DNA of 64,000 nt from Amycolatopsis nigrescens CSC17Ta-90 (GTDB lineage: Bacteria; Actinomycetota; Actinomycetes; Mycobacteriales; Pseudonocardiaceae), in the NCBI RefSeq assembly GCF_000384315.1, contig NZ_ARVW01000001.1, positions 877,746 to 941,745 on the forward strand, written 5' to 3'. The notes under the pieces are model-generated. The model worked only from the letters and a program-made list of their open reading frames with translations. It was not told where the DNA came from and made no database searches. The position numbers and the translations under genes were made by a program. Below, piece after piece: positions 51,749 through 59,809 of the stretch (position 1 is the first letter of the stretch; each line of letters begins with the position of its first letter).

Positions 51749-53335
51749 TCACGTGTCGGCGGAGGCGCGGAGCGCGGCCTTGGCGATCTTGCCGGCCGGG
51801 GTGAGCGGCAGCTCTTCGGCGAAGCGGATCTGCCTGGGGGCCTTGTAGTCGGCAAGACGAGCCCGGCAGAACTCGATCAGCTCGGCCTCTCCCGGTGCGT
51901 CGACACCGGGCTTGGGCACCACGTAGTAGCGGCCGATCTCCCCCAGCACCGGGTCCGGCACGCCGATCCCGGCGGCCATCGCCACCGCCGGATGCGCGGT
52001 CAGCACGTTCTCCACCTCGACCGGGTACACGTTGTAGCCGCCCTGCAGGAACATCTCCTTCTTCCGGCCGCGCAGCACCAGGTGCCCGTCCGGTTCGAGC
52101 GCGACCATGTCCCCGGTGGCGAGCCAGCCGCCGGGGAGGAAGGTCTCGGCGCCTTCCCCAGCCGTGCCCCAGTAACCGGCCGCCACCCCGCCGCCGCGGA
52201 GGTGCAGCTCGCCTTCGCCGCCAGGGCCCACCTCGGTTCCGCCGCCGTCCACCACGCGGGCCTGGAAGTCGCCGATCGGCACGCCGAGCGTCCTGGACAC
52301 GGTGGCCAGATCGTCCTCGGCGGCGCTGAACACGCAGCCGCCCGAGCATTCGGAGAGCCCGTACAGGTTGGTCAGCCGCGCGTCCGGGAACCGCTGGGCG
52401 ATCGACGCGCACAGCGCCGGGTCCGCGTTCGACCCGCCGACCAGCGCGATCCGCACCGAGCCGAGGTCCGCCGACGCGAATTCCGGGCGGCCGAGGATCA
52501 GCGTGTACATGGTCGGCACGCCGCCGAACACCGTGACCCGGTGCCGTTCAGCGGCCGCGATCGCGGTCTCCGGGGAGAACGAGGGCATCAGCACCACCGC
52601 GGCACGGGACACCAGCGCCGCGGAGACCGTGCAGGTGAGCCCGCCGACGTGGTTCAGCGGCAGCAGGCCGAGGTACACGTCCTCGTCCCCGGTGCCAAGA
52701 TGCCCGGCCTGCGCGGCGGCGGAGGCGAGCACGCTGCCGTGGGTGAGCACCGCGCCCTTGGGCGTGCCGGTGGTGCCCGAGGTGTACAGGATCACCGCCG
52801 GGGTGTCCGCCTCGACGCCCGCCTCCGCGGCGAGCACCGCGTCGGTGTCCGGCTCGGCGCGGGCCAGCTCGCTGAAGGCCGGGCCGGCAGCGGCAGCACC
52901 GCCGACGCCCTCGATGAAGAAGATGTGCTCCACGCCGGGGATGCGCTCGCGGAAGCTCGCGTAGAAGGCGGCGTAGTCGAAGTCGGCCAGTGCCGAAACG
53001 GTGACCACCGCTTTCGCCCCGGAGTGGTTGAGCATGTACTCCAGCTCGTGCTCCCGGTAGCGCACGTTCAGCGTCACCACCAGCAGCCCGATCCTGGTCG
53101 CCCCGAAGAACAGGGCCAGCCACTCGATCCCGTTCGGGGCCGCGATCGCGATCCGGTCGCCGGGGCGCAGGCCCCGGCCGAGCAGCCCGGACGCGACCCT
53201 GGTGCTCAGCCGGTCCAGATCGGCATAGGAGATTTCGCGGGAGATTTCACCCGATGGTGTGTAAATGAAGATGCGGTCGCCGTGCGTGCCGGCGGCGTCC
53301 GCGAGCTGCTGGGGGAAGGTCGCCAGCGCGGGCAT
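51749..53335 (-). CDS. acyl-CoA synthetase (FadD13-like)
   Basis: A 528-residue adenylate-forming ligase with P-loop LYTSGTTGTPKGA, YGLSECSGG, GWLATGDMVAL, RKKEMFLQGGYNVYP and the terminal GKIAKAAL Lys. It activates fatty or other carboxylic acids to CoA esters. Near-neighbours (monooxygenase, SDRs, TetR) mirror the mymA-fadD13 locus of mycobacteria. Confidence 0.88.
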   Translation of the reverse strand: MPALATFPQQLADAAGTHGDRIFIYTPSGEISREISYADLDRLSTRVASGLLGRGLRPGDRIAIAAPNGIEWLALFFGATRIGLLVVTLNVRYREHELEYMLNHSGAKAVVTVSALADFDYAAFYASFRERIPGVEHIFFIEGVGGAAAAGPAFSELARAEPDTDAVLAAEAGVEADTPAVILYTSGTTGTPKGAVLTHGSVLASAAAQAGHLGTGDEDVYLGLLPLNHVGGLTCTVSAALVSRAAVVLMPSFSPETAIAAAERHRVTVFGGVPTMYTLILGRPEFASADLGSVRIALVGGSNADPALCASIAQRFPDARLTNLYGLSECSGGCVFSAAEDDLATVSRTLGVPIGDFQARVVDGGGTEVGPGGEGELHLRGGGVAAGYWGTAGEGAETFLPGGWLATGDMVALEPDGHLVLRGRKKEMFLQGGYNVYPVEVENVLTAHPAVAMAAGIGVPDPVLGEIGRYYVVPKPGVDAPGEAELIEFCRARLADYKAPRQIRFAEELPLTPAGKIAKAALRASADT

Positions 53336-53366
53336 CGGGTATCTCCTCCTCGTCGGCGGGCCCCGA

Positions 53367-53867
53367 TCATCGCGGCGGGAGCGCGTGCAGTTCAACCTCT
53401 GCCAGGGCACCGTGATCGACCCGTGCCGTGAGGTAGGTGTGCCGGGGCTGACGGCGACGATCGGTCGGCGATCCGGGGTTGAGCAATCGAAGGCCGTTCG
53501 GGGCGGTGCTGTCCCACGGGATGTGGCTGTGCCCGAAGACCAGCACGTCGGCGTCCGGGTAGTCGCGGGCGCAGCGCAGCTCGCGACCTTTCGCCGGGCC
53601 GGTTTCGTGCACCACCGCCAGCCGAAGCCCGGCCAGCTCGGCGACCGCCACCTCGGGCAGCCTGGCCCGCAGGTCCGGGCCGTCGTTGTTGCCGTAGACC
53701 CCGATCACCCGCTTCGCCGCGGCCTCCAGCCGGTCCAGCAGCGCCGCCTCCACCCAATCCCCCGCGTGCACCACCACGTCCACCGAGGCGGCCAGCCGCC
53801 AGACCTCGTCCGGCAGGTCGCGCGCCCGCTTCGGCAGATGGGTGTCCGCGATGATCAGCAGTTCCAC
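53367..53867 (-). CDS. YfcE/MJ0936-type metallophosphoesterase
   Basis: A 166-residue phosphodiesterase with metal motifs ADTHLPK, HAGDW, GNNDGPD, VVHETG and FGHSHIP. Such proteins hydrolyse small phosphodiesters or cyclic nucleotides. The GTG start at 53867 lies just after the stop of the FCD regulator and lacks a good ribosome site, so it probably depends on translation of that gene. Confidence 0.82.
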   Translation of the reverse strand: MELLIIADTHLPKRARDLPDEVWRLAASVDVVVHAGDWVEAALLDRLEAAAKRVIGVYGNNDGPDLRARLPEVAVAELAGLRLAVVHETGPAKGRELRCARDYPDADVLVFGHSHIPWDSTAPNGLRLLNPGSPTDRRRQPRHTYLTARVDHGALAEVELHALPPR

Positions 53868-53874
53868 GACCGAC

Positions 53875-54525
53875 TCAGATCGCCGCGAGGATCCGCTGCA
53901 GGAAGTCGCCGATGTGCGCGCGCAGCAACCCGGCCGCGCCCTCCGCGTCCCCCTTCTTCGCCGCGGCAAGCACCGCCTTGTGCTCGGTCCACTCCTTGCG
54001 CCAGCTCGGGTTGCTCTCCCAGCCGACGATGCTGATCAGCGCGGCCCTGTCCTTGAGGTCGTCCAGGATGCCGATCATCAGCGGGTTCCCGCAGCCGCGG
54101 TAGAGCGCGCGGTGGAAGCGCCGGTTCAGCAGGCTCAACGCGGCGTGGTCCCGCTCCGCGATAGCCGACGACGCTTCCTTCAGCGTCTCGGCCGCTTCTT
54201 CCAGCAACGCCGGGTTCTTGGCCGCCACCGAGCGGCGCACCGCCTCCGGCTCCAGCACCAGCCGCACGTCGTAGACGGACTTGGCCATTTCGGCGTCCAC
54301 CGTGCAGACCGAAGCGCCCTTGTACGGGCTGAAGGTGACCAGGCCGGAGTTGGACAGCACCTTCAGCGCTTCGCGCACCGGCGTCTTCGAGACCCCGAGC
54401 CGGGCGGCGAGATCGGCCTCCACCAGCGGCTGGCCCGGCTTGAGCTCGCGGGTGAGGATGCTGCGGCGGATCTCCTCCAGCACGACCTCGGTGCGCGAGG
54501 CGGGCAGGCTGAACGTTTCCGGCAT
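53875..54525 (-). CDS. GntR-family regulator with FCD domain
   Basis: A 216-residue FadR-group regulator: LVEADLAARLGVSKTPVREALKVLSNSGLV for DNA binding, then an FCD domain (RLVLEPEAVRRS, LNRRFHRALYRGCGNP). Divergent from the sugar-acid dehydratase with a palindromic site between them. Likely responds to a sugar acid. Confidence 0.87.
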   Translation of the reverse strand: MPETFSLPASRTEVVLEEIRRSILTRELKPGQPLVEADLAARLGVSKTPVREALKVLSNSGLVTFSPYKGASVCTVDAEMAKSVYDVRLVLEPEAVRRSVAAKNPALLEEAAETLKEASSAIAERDHAALSLLNRRFHRALYRGCGNPLMIGILDDLKDRAALISIVGWESNPSWRKEWTEHKAVLAAAKKGDAEGAAGLLRAHIGDFLQRILAAI

Positions 54526-54561
54526 CGGCTACTCCCCCTTCGGACGGAACCGCCCTATCGT

Positions 54562-54577
54562 ATATGAGACTTCATAT
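54562..54577. promoter_or_regulatory. operator candidate for the FCD regulator
   Basis: ATATGA-GACT-TCATAT, a perfect 6-bp inverted repeat with a 4-bp spacer, 20 bp before the dehydratase ATG and 37 bp before the regulator ATG, in the only AT-rich part of the 72-bp gap. Confidence 0.6.
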
Positions 54578-54597
54578 TTCACACCGAGGCGGCCCGC

Positions 54598-56316
54598 ATG
54601 AAGAACCCGGAAGACCTCCGCAGCCATCGCTGGTACGGCGGCGACGAACTGCGGAACTTCAGCCACCGCTCACGCACCAGGCAACTCGGGCTGAACCCGG
54701 AGGAGCACCTCGGCAAACCGGTGATCGGCATCCTGAACACCTGGAGCGACATCAACCCCTGCCACCAGCATCTGCGCGAACGGGCCGAACAGGTCAAACG
54801 CGGGGTCTGGCAGGCGGGCGGCTACCCGCTGGAATTCCCGGTGGCCACCCTGTCCGAGACCTTCCAGAAGCCTACGCCGATGCTCTACCGGAACCTGCTG
54901 GCGATGGAGACCGAGGAGATCCTGCGGTCCTACCCGCTCGACGGCGCGGTGCTGATGGGCGGCTGCGACAAGACCACCCCGGCGCTGCTGATGGGCGCGG
55001 CCAGCGCCGGGCTGCCGGCGCTGTTCGTGCCGGCCGGGCCGATGCTGCGCGGGCACTGGCGCGACGAGACCCTCGGCAGCGGCACCGACCTGTGGAAGTA
55101 CTGGGACGACCGGCGGGCCGGCCTGATCGGCGACGCCGAGCTGGCCGAGCTGGAGAACGGACTGGCCCGCTCGCCAGGACACTGCATGACGATGGGCACC
55201 GCGTCCACGATGACCTCGGCCGCCGAGGCGATGGGGCTGACCTTGCCCGGCGCGGCCGCCATCCCCGCCGTCGACTCCGCGCACCAGCGGATGGCCGCCG
55301 CCAGCGGGGCCCGCGCGGTGGCCATGGTCTGGGAGGACCTGACCATCTCGCGGGTGCTCTGCGGCGAGGCCTACGCCGACGCGATCACCACCGTGCTCGC
55401 CCTCGGCGGCTCGACCAACGCGCTGATCCACCTCATCGCGATGGCCGGCCGCAGCGGAATCCCGTTGCGGCCCGGCGACTTCGACGCGGCGGCGCGGCGG
55501 GTCCCGGTGCTGGCGAACATCCGGCCCGGCGGTGCCTACCTGATGGAGGACTTCTACTACGCGGGCGGGTTGCGCGGGCTGCTGTCCAGGCTGACCGGCC
55601 TGCTGCACCTCGACCGGCTCACCGTTTCCGGGCGGACCTTCGGCGACACCCTGCGTGACGCTCGGGTGCACAACGACGACGTGATCCGCACGCTGGACGA
55701 CCCGGTGGCGGCCGAGGCCGGGGTCGCCGTGCTGCGCGGCAACCTGGCCCCGGACGGCGCCGTGATCAAGCACCTCTCCGCCGCGCCGGACCTGTTGCGG
55801 CACACCGGACCCGCCGTGGTCTTCGAGGACTACCGCGACCTCAAGCGGCGGATCAACGACCCGGATCTGCCGGTCACCAAGGATTCGGTGCTGGTACTGC
55901 GCGGTTCCGGACCGATCGGCGGGCCGGGCATGCCCGAGTACGGCATGCTGCCGATCCCGGACCGGCTGCTGGCCAAGGGAGTGCGCGATCTGGTGCGGAT
56001 CTCGGACGCGCGGATGAGCGGCACCTCCTACGGCGCCTGCGTGCTGCACGTGGCGCCGGAGTCGGCGGTCGGCGGCCCGCTCGCGCTGGTCCGCGACGGC
56101 GACCTGGTCACCCTGGACGTGCCGGGCCGGCTCCTGCGCCTGGAGGTGGAGGAGGGTGAATTGGCCAGAAGACGGGCACAGTGGGTGCAACCCGCCCGGC
56201 GTTTCGAGCGTGGTTATGGCGCGCTCTACAGCGAGCACGTCACCCAGGCGGACCTCGGCTGCGACTTCGGCTTCCTCGCGCGGACCGGAGGCAACCCGGA
56301 ACCGGACCCACGGTGA
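54598..56316 (+). CDS. sugar-acid dehydratase of the IlvD/EDD family
   Basis: A 572-residue iron-sulfur dehydratase. Cluster ligands are in NPCHQHL, GGCDKTTPALLMGA and SPGHCMTMGTASTM. RSHRWYGGDELRNFSHRSRTRQLG at the start is typical of the pentonate/aldonate branch (L-arabinonate, D-xylonate), not of branched-chain amino acid IlvD. It would convert an aldonate to a 2-keto-3-deoxy acid. No partner enzymes are adjacent, so the exact sugar is unknown. Confidence 0.85.
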   Translation: MKNPEDLRSHRWYGGDELRNFSHRSRTRQLGLNPEEHLGKPVIGILNTWSDINPCHQHLRERAEQVKRGVWQAGGYPLEFPVATLSETFQKPTPMLYRNLLAMETEEILRSYPLDGAVLMGGCDKTTPALLMGAASAGLPALFVPAGPMLRGHWRDETLGSGTDLWKYWDDRRAGLIGDAELAELENGLARSPGHCMTMGTASTMTSAAEAMGLTLPGAAAIPAVDSAHQRMAAASGARAVAMVWEDLTISRVLCGEAYADAITTVLALGGSTNALIHLIAMAGRSGIPLRPGDFDAAARRVPVLANIRPGGAYLMEDFYYAGGLRGLLSRLTGLLHLDRLTVSGRTFGDTLRDARVHNDDVIRTLDDPVAAEAGVAVLRGNLAPDGAVIKHLSAAPDLLRHTGPAVVFEDYRDLKRRINDPDLPVTKDSVLVLRGSGPIGGPGMPEYGMLPIPDRLLAKGVRDLVRISDARMSGTSYGACVLHVAPESAVGGPLALVRDGDLVTLDVPGRLLRLEVEEGELARRRAQWVQPARRFERGYGALYSEHVTQADLGCDFGFLARTGGNPEPDPR

Positions 56317-56377
56317 GCCGCCCGTATCTTGGGTGCAGTTGTCCGGTATCCCGCAGTCGGACGTGGAGGGTGGAGCC

Positions 56378-58168
56378 TTGCCGCAGGGACCCGTCTGGCC
56401 CGAGTCGCATTCCGAGCAGACCGATGTGCTGCCCGCGATCAGCGACCGGCCGGCACCGCAGCAGGACCCGGCCCCGGGCAGACGCAGATCGCTGCGCCGG
56501 GCCGGCATCATCGGCGGCGCGGTGGTCGGCGTGCTCGCCGTCCTCTACGGCGTCGACCTGCTGGTCACCCAGGGTGATGTGCCGCGAGGGGTGACCGTCG
56601 CCGGGGTGGACGTCGGCGGGCTGGACCACACCGCCGCCGGGCAGCACCTGCGCGAGCAGATCGAACCGCGGCTCACCCAGCCGGTGCAGGTCAAGGCCGG
56701 GGACGTCGAGCAGTCCCTGGACCCGAAGCAGGCCGGGCTCGACCTGGACTGGGCCGCCACCCTGGACCAGGCGGGCAGCCAGCCGCTCAACCCGTTCACC
56801 CGGATCGCCTCGTTCTTCTCCAGCCGCGAGGTCGGGGTGGTCACGGCGACCGCGCAGGACAAGCTGTCCACCGCCATCGAAGCACTGCGCGCGAAGGTGG
56901 ACCGCGACCCGATCGAGGGCACGGTCCGGTTCGAGAACACCAAACCGGTGCCGGTGGAGCCGAAACCGGGCCAGAAGCTGGAGCCGGTGGGTGCGACGCA
57001 GGTGGTGCTCAGCGACTGGGCCTCCGGCAAGCCGCTGGACCTGCCGGTGGACCTCACCCCGGTGCGCACCGCGCCGGGCGCGGTGCAGGCGGCGCTGGAG
57101 CAGTTCGCCAGGCCCGCGGTCTCCGGGCCGGTGACGGTCAAGGGCGAGGGCAAGGACGCGAAGCTGGAGCCCAAGGCGATCGCGGCCGCGCTCACCTTCG
57201 AGCCGGGTGACGGCGGCGTGCTGAACCCGAAGCTCGACCAGGGCAAGATCGTCGAAGCGGTGGGCCCGCAGCTCAAGTCCACCGAAAAAGAGGGCAAGGA
57301 CGCGGAGATCGTCTTCCACGGCGGCTCGCCCGCGGTGGAGCCGTCCGAGGACGGCAAGAAGGTCAACTGGGAGCCGAGCCTGGCGCCGCTGGCCGAGGTG
57401 CTCAAGCGGACCGGCGACCGCCAGCTGGTCGCGCAGTACACCACCAGCCCGGCGAAGGTGACCACCGAGCAGGCCAACCAGCTGGGCATCAAGGAGGTGA
57501 TCGGCGAGTTCAGCACCGGTGGCTTCGCCGCGGACTCCGGGACCAACATCAAGGTGGTCGCGCAGAAGGTGGACGGCGCGATCGTCAAGCCGGGCGACAC
57601 CTTCAGCCTCAACGGTTTCACCGGCCCGCGCGGCACCGCGCAGGGCTACGTGGAGGCGGGCGTGATCTCCGACGGCGCGCCGGGCCGCGAGGTCGGCGGC
57701 GGCATCTCGCAGTTCGCCACCACGCTGTTCAACGCCTCCTACTTCGCCGGCATGAAGGACGCCGGGCACAAGGAGCACAGCTATTACATCAGCCGCTACC
57801 CCGCGGCGCGTGAGGCGACCGTGTTCCAGAGCCACGGCGGCGCCAGCGTGATCGACCTGAAGTTCACCAACGACAGCGAGACCGGGGTGGCCGTGCAGAC
57901 CATCTGGACCCCGTCCCAGATCACCGTGAAGCTGTGGGGCACCAAGAAGTACAACGTCGAGTCGGTGCCCGGCGCCAGGACGAACTTCACCGAGCCGCAG
58001 ACCAAGCCGGGCCCGGCGGAGAACTGCCACGCCGGCAACGGCGCGCAGGGTTTCACCGCCACCGACACCAGGGTCCTGCGGGACGCGGCGTCCAACCGGG
58101 AGGTCCGCCGGGAGCCGCGCACGGTCCGCTACAACCCCCAGCCCAAGATCGTCTGCGAAGCGCCCTAG
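56378..58168 (+). CDS. VanW-family membrane-anchored protein
   Basis: A 596-residue protein: a cytoplasmic tail of about 35 residues, one membrane helix (GIIGGAVVGVLAVLYGVDLL), two repeated extracytoplasmic domains of the PG_binding_4 type (VTVAGVDVGGLDHTAAGQHL), then the VanW domain (PGDTFSLNGFTGPRGTAQGYVEAGVI). Probably acts at the cell wall; no resistance role is implied. TTG start at 56378 with GGAGGG seven bases upstream; a GTG five codons earlier is possible. It shares CTAG with the cutA stop. Confidence 0.83.
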   Translation: MPQGPVWPESHSEQTDVLPAISDRPAPQQDPAPGRRRSLRRAGIIGGAVVGVLAVLYGVDLLVTQGDVPRGVTVAGVDVGGLDHTAAGQHLREQIEPRLTQPVQVKAGDVEQSLDPKQAGLDLDWAATLDQAGSQPLNPFTRIASFFSSREVGVVTATAQDKLSTAIEALRAKVDRDPIEGTVRFENTKPVPVEPKPGQKLEPVGATQVVLSDWASGKPLDLPVDLTPVRTAPGAVQAALEQFARPAVSGPVTVKGEGKDAKLEPKAIAAALTFEPGDGGVLNPKLDQGKIVEAVGPQLKSTEKEGKDAEIVFHGGSPAVEPSEDGKKVNWEPSLAPLAEVLKRTGDRQLVAQYTTSPAKVTTEQANQLGIKEVIGEFSTGGFAADSGTNIKVVAQKVDGAIVKPGDTFSLNGFTGPRGTAQGYVEAGVISDGAPGREVGGGISQFATTLFNASYFAGMKDAGHKEHSYYISRYPAAREATVFQSHGGASVIDLKFTNDSETGVAVQTIWTPSQITVKLWGTKKYNVESVPGARTNFTEPQTKPGPAENCHAGNGAQGFTATDTRVLRDAASNREVRREPRTVRYNPQPKIVCEAP

Positions 58169-58485
58169 CGGGTCTCGTCGGCCAGCCAGCGCAGGTACTC
58201 GGCGCTGCCGCCCTCGATCGGGGTGGCGATGATCTCGGGCAGGTCGTAGCCGTGCTTCGCCTTGAGGTGCTCGACCAGCTCTGGCGCCCGGCCGGCGGTG
58301 GTCTTGATCTCCACCCGCCACTCCTGGTCGGTCTGCACCTCGCCCTGCCAGCGGTACACGCTGGTGATCGGGCCGACGACCTGCGCACAGGCGCCGAGCC
58401 CTGCCTCCACCGCGGACGAGGCCAGTTCGAGCGCACCCCGCTCACTGTCCACTGTGGACGAAACGATCAGCTGGTCCGCGGCCAT
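58165..58485 (-). CDS. cutA: CutA1-like protein
   Basis: A 106-residue protein of the CutA1 trimer family with ACAQVVGPITSVYRWQGEVQ, EWRVEIKTT and HGYDLPEIIATPI. The family was named for copper tolerance but the role is unclear. Convergent with the VanW gene with the two stop codons overlapping; 7 bp after the TetR gene on the same strand. Contains one GTCCACTGTGGAC palindrome (58447). Confidence 0.92.
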   Translation of the reverse strand: MAADQLIVSSTVDSERGALELASSAVEAGLGACAQVVGPITSVYRWQGEVQTDQEWRVEIKTTAGRAPELVEHLKAKHGYDLPEIIATPIEGGSAEYLRWLADETR

Positions 58486-58492
58486 GGCACCC

Positions 58493-59212
58493 TCAGGTAT
58501 TCCGCTTGAGCTCTTCGAGCCGGACGGCGACGCCGTCCAGGCAGCGCTGGATCGCGTACTCGTACAGCGACGGGTAGTAGGCCGCGATCAGCTCCGGGTT
58601 CTCCACCCGCGCCCGCACCGACTCCGCCATCAACGCCATACCGGGCATTTCGGCGCAGTCGCGGTAGGCCATCCAGGCGTGCGCGACCCGCAGCCCCTCC
58701 GCCGGATCCCGCACCCGGTCGTCCTCCGCGGCCAGGAACTGGCACGCCGTGTTCAGCAGCAGGTGGTACACCAGCGGCGACTCGTCGCCGAAACCGGCCT
58801 GCTGGAGCAGCCGCACCCCGCGGTCGATGGTCTTGGCCGCCGACTTCACCGACGGGCCGTAGAGCGAGAGCCGGCGCGCGACCCCGGGATACTGCTTCAG
58901 CACGCCGCGCAGTTCCCGGAGCAGCTCGACGAACCAGTCCCGCCACGGCAGGTCGTCCGGCGGCAGCGGGTAGCCGGTGATCACCCGCTCGATCACCGCG
59001 GCCACCACCGCGTCCCGGTCGCCGACGTGGTGGTAGATCACCGCCGGGTAGGCGTCCACCGCGGCCGCGAGCTGACGCAGGGTCCAGTTCTCCAGGCCCA
59101 GCTCCTCGGTCAGCCCGAGCGCGGCGTCCACCACCCGTTCCGCGGTCACCGCGGGCAGTCCGGCCGCGAACCGCGACCGCGGCCGGTGGTGTCCCGGCTC
59201 CGACGAAGACAT
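58493..59212 (-). CDS. TetR-family regulator (TetR_C domain)
   Basis: A 239-residue regulator: LENWTLRQLAAAVDAYPAVIYHHVGDRDAVV for DNA binding, and a C-terminal domain of the tetracycline-repressor type (FVELLRELRGVLKQYPGVARRL). Probably cotranscribed with cutA. The upstream gap holds the inverted repeat at 59318-59340. Confidence 0.87.
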   Translation of the reverse strand: MSSSEPGHHRPRSRFAAGLPAVTAERVVDAALGLTEELGLENWTLRQLAAAVDAYPAVIYHHVGDRDAVVAAVIERVITGYPLPPDDLPWRDWFVELLRELRGVLKQYPGVARRLSLYGPSVKSAAKTIDRGVRLLQQAGFGDESPLVYHLLLNTACQFLAAEDDRVRDPAEGLRVAHAWMAYRDCAEMPGMALMAESVRARVENPELIAAYYPSLYEYAIQRCLDGVAVRLEELKRNT

Positions 59213-59317
59213 CGCCACGAGGGGAACAGTACTGGCGCGCCCTCCCCCGCGCTGAGCAACCACCGGACTTCCGTGCGTCCGGCCGAAGCGGCACAACGTC
59301 AAGGAACCGTCAACAAG

Positions 59318-59340
59318 GTTTTCCGCACCGTACGGAAAAC
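59318..59340. promoter_or_regulatory. inverted repeat GTTTTCCG-N7-CGGAAAAC
   Basis: A perfect 8-bp repeat around CACCGTA, 105 bp upstream of the TetR ATG and 28 bp upstream of the small membrane-protein ATG. It may be an operator for the TetR regulator; it is too far from any gene end on the + strand to be an obvious terminator. Confidence 0.4.
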
Positions 59341-59368
59341 GTGTTCAGGGCAGCCGGAAACGCTTGCC

Positions 59369-59809
59369 ATGACGTGCAATCGTCTCGTGCGTATGCCCGT
59401 CCCGGGCCGGATCAACGGTGGATTCGGCTTCCCGCTCGGTTTCGCGGTCACCGGACTGACCGCGGTGGCGGCGGTGGCCGCGGGTGGCACCGGGCATCCG
59501 GACGCGGCGCTGGCCGCGCTGTGCGGGGCGGCCGCCGTGGTCGCGGTGCTGACCACGCTGCCCGCGGCCTTCGGCACCGCCGCGATGGCCTGGGCGTGTC
59601 ACTCCGGGTTCGTGCTCGGCCGCGCCGGCGAACTGGTCTGGACGCCGGCGGCCGGGCGGGCCGCGGTGATCCTGCTGGTGACCGCGGCCGCCGCGCACGG
59701 TTGCGGTCTCGCGCTGCACCACGCGCGTCAGCGCGTCCGCCGCTCCGGGCCTACGCCCGCCCGCCGGGCCGCGACCGCCGCGGTGATGCGCGGCAGGCCG
59801 GCCGGGTGA
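59369..59809 (+). CDS. small membrane protein of unknown function
   Basis: A 146-residue protein with three or four hydrophobic segments (FPLGFAVTGLTAVAAVAAGG, ALCGAAAVVAVLTTLPAAFG, AAVILLVTAAAAHGCG) and an Arg-rich tail. I do not recognise a family. The start could also be the ATG at 59393; neither has a convincing ribosome site. Its last 82 bp overlap the end of the PucR-type gene on the other strand, which is unusual in this compact region. Confidence 0.55.
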   Translation: MTCNRLVRMPVPGRINGGFGFPLGFAVTGLTAVAAVAAGGTGHPDAALAALCGAAAVVAVLTTLPAAFGTAAMAWACHSGFVLGRAGELVWTPAAGRAAVILLVTAAAAHGCGLALHHARQRVRRSGPTPARRAATAAVMRGRPAG

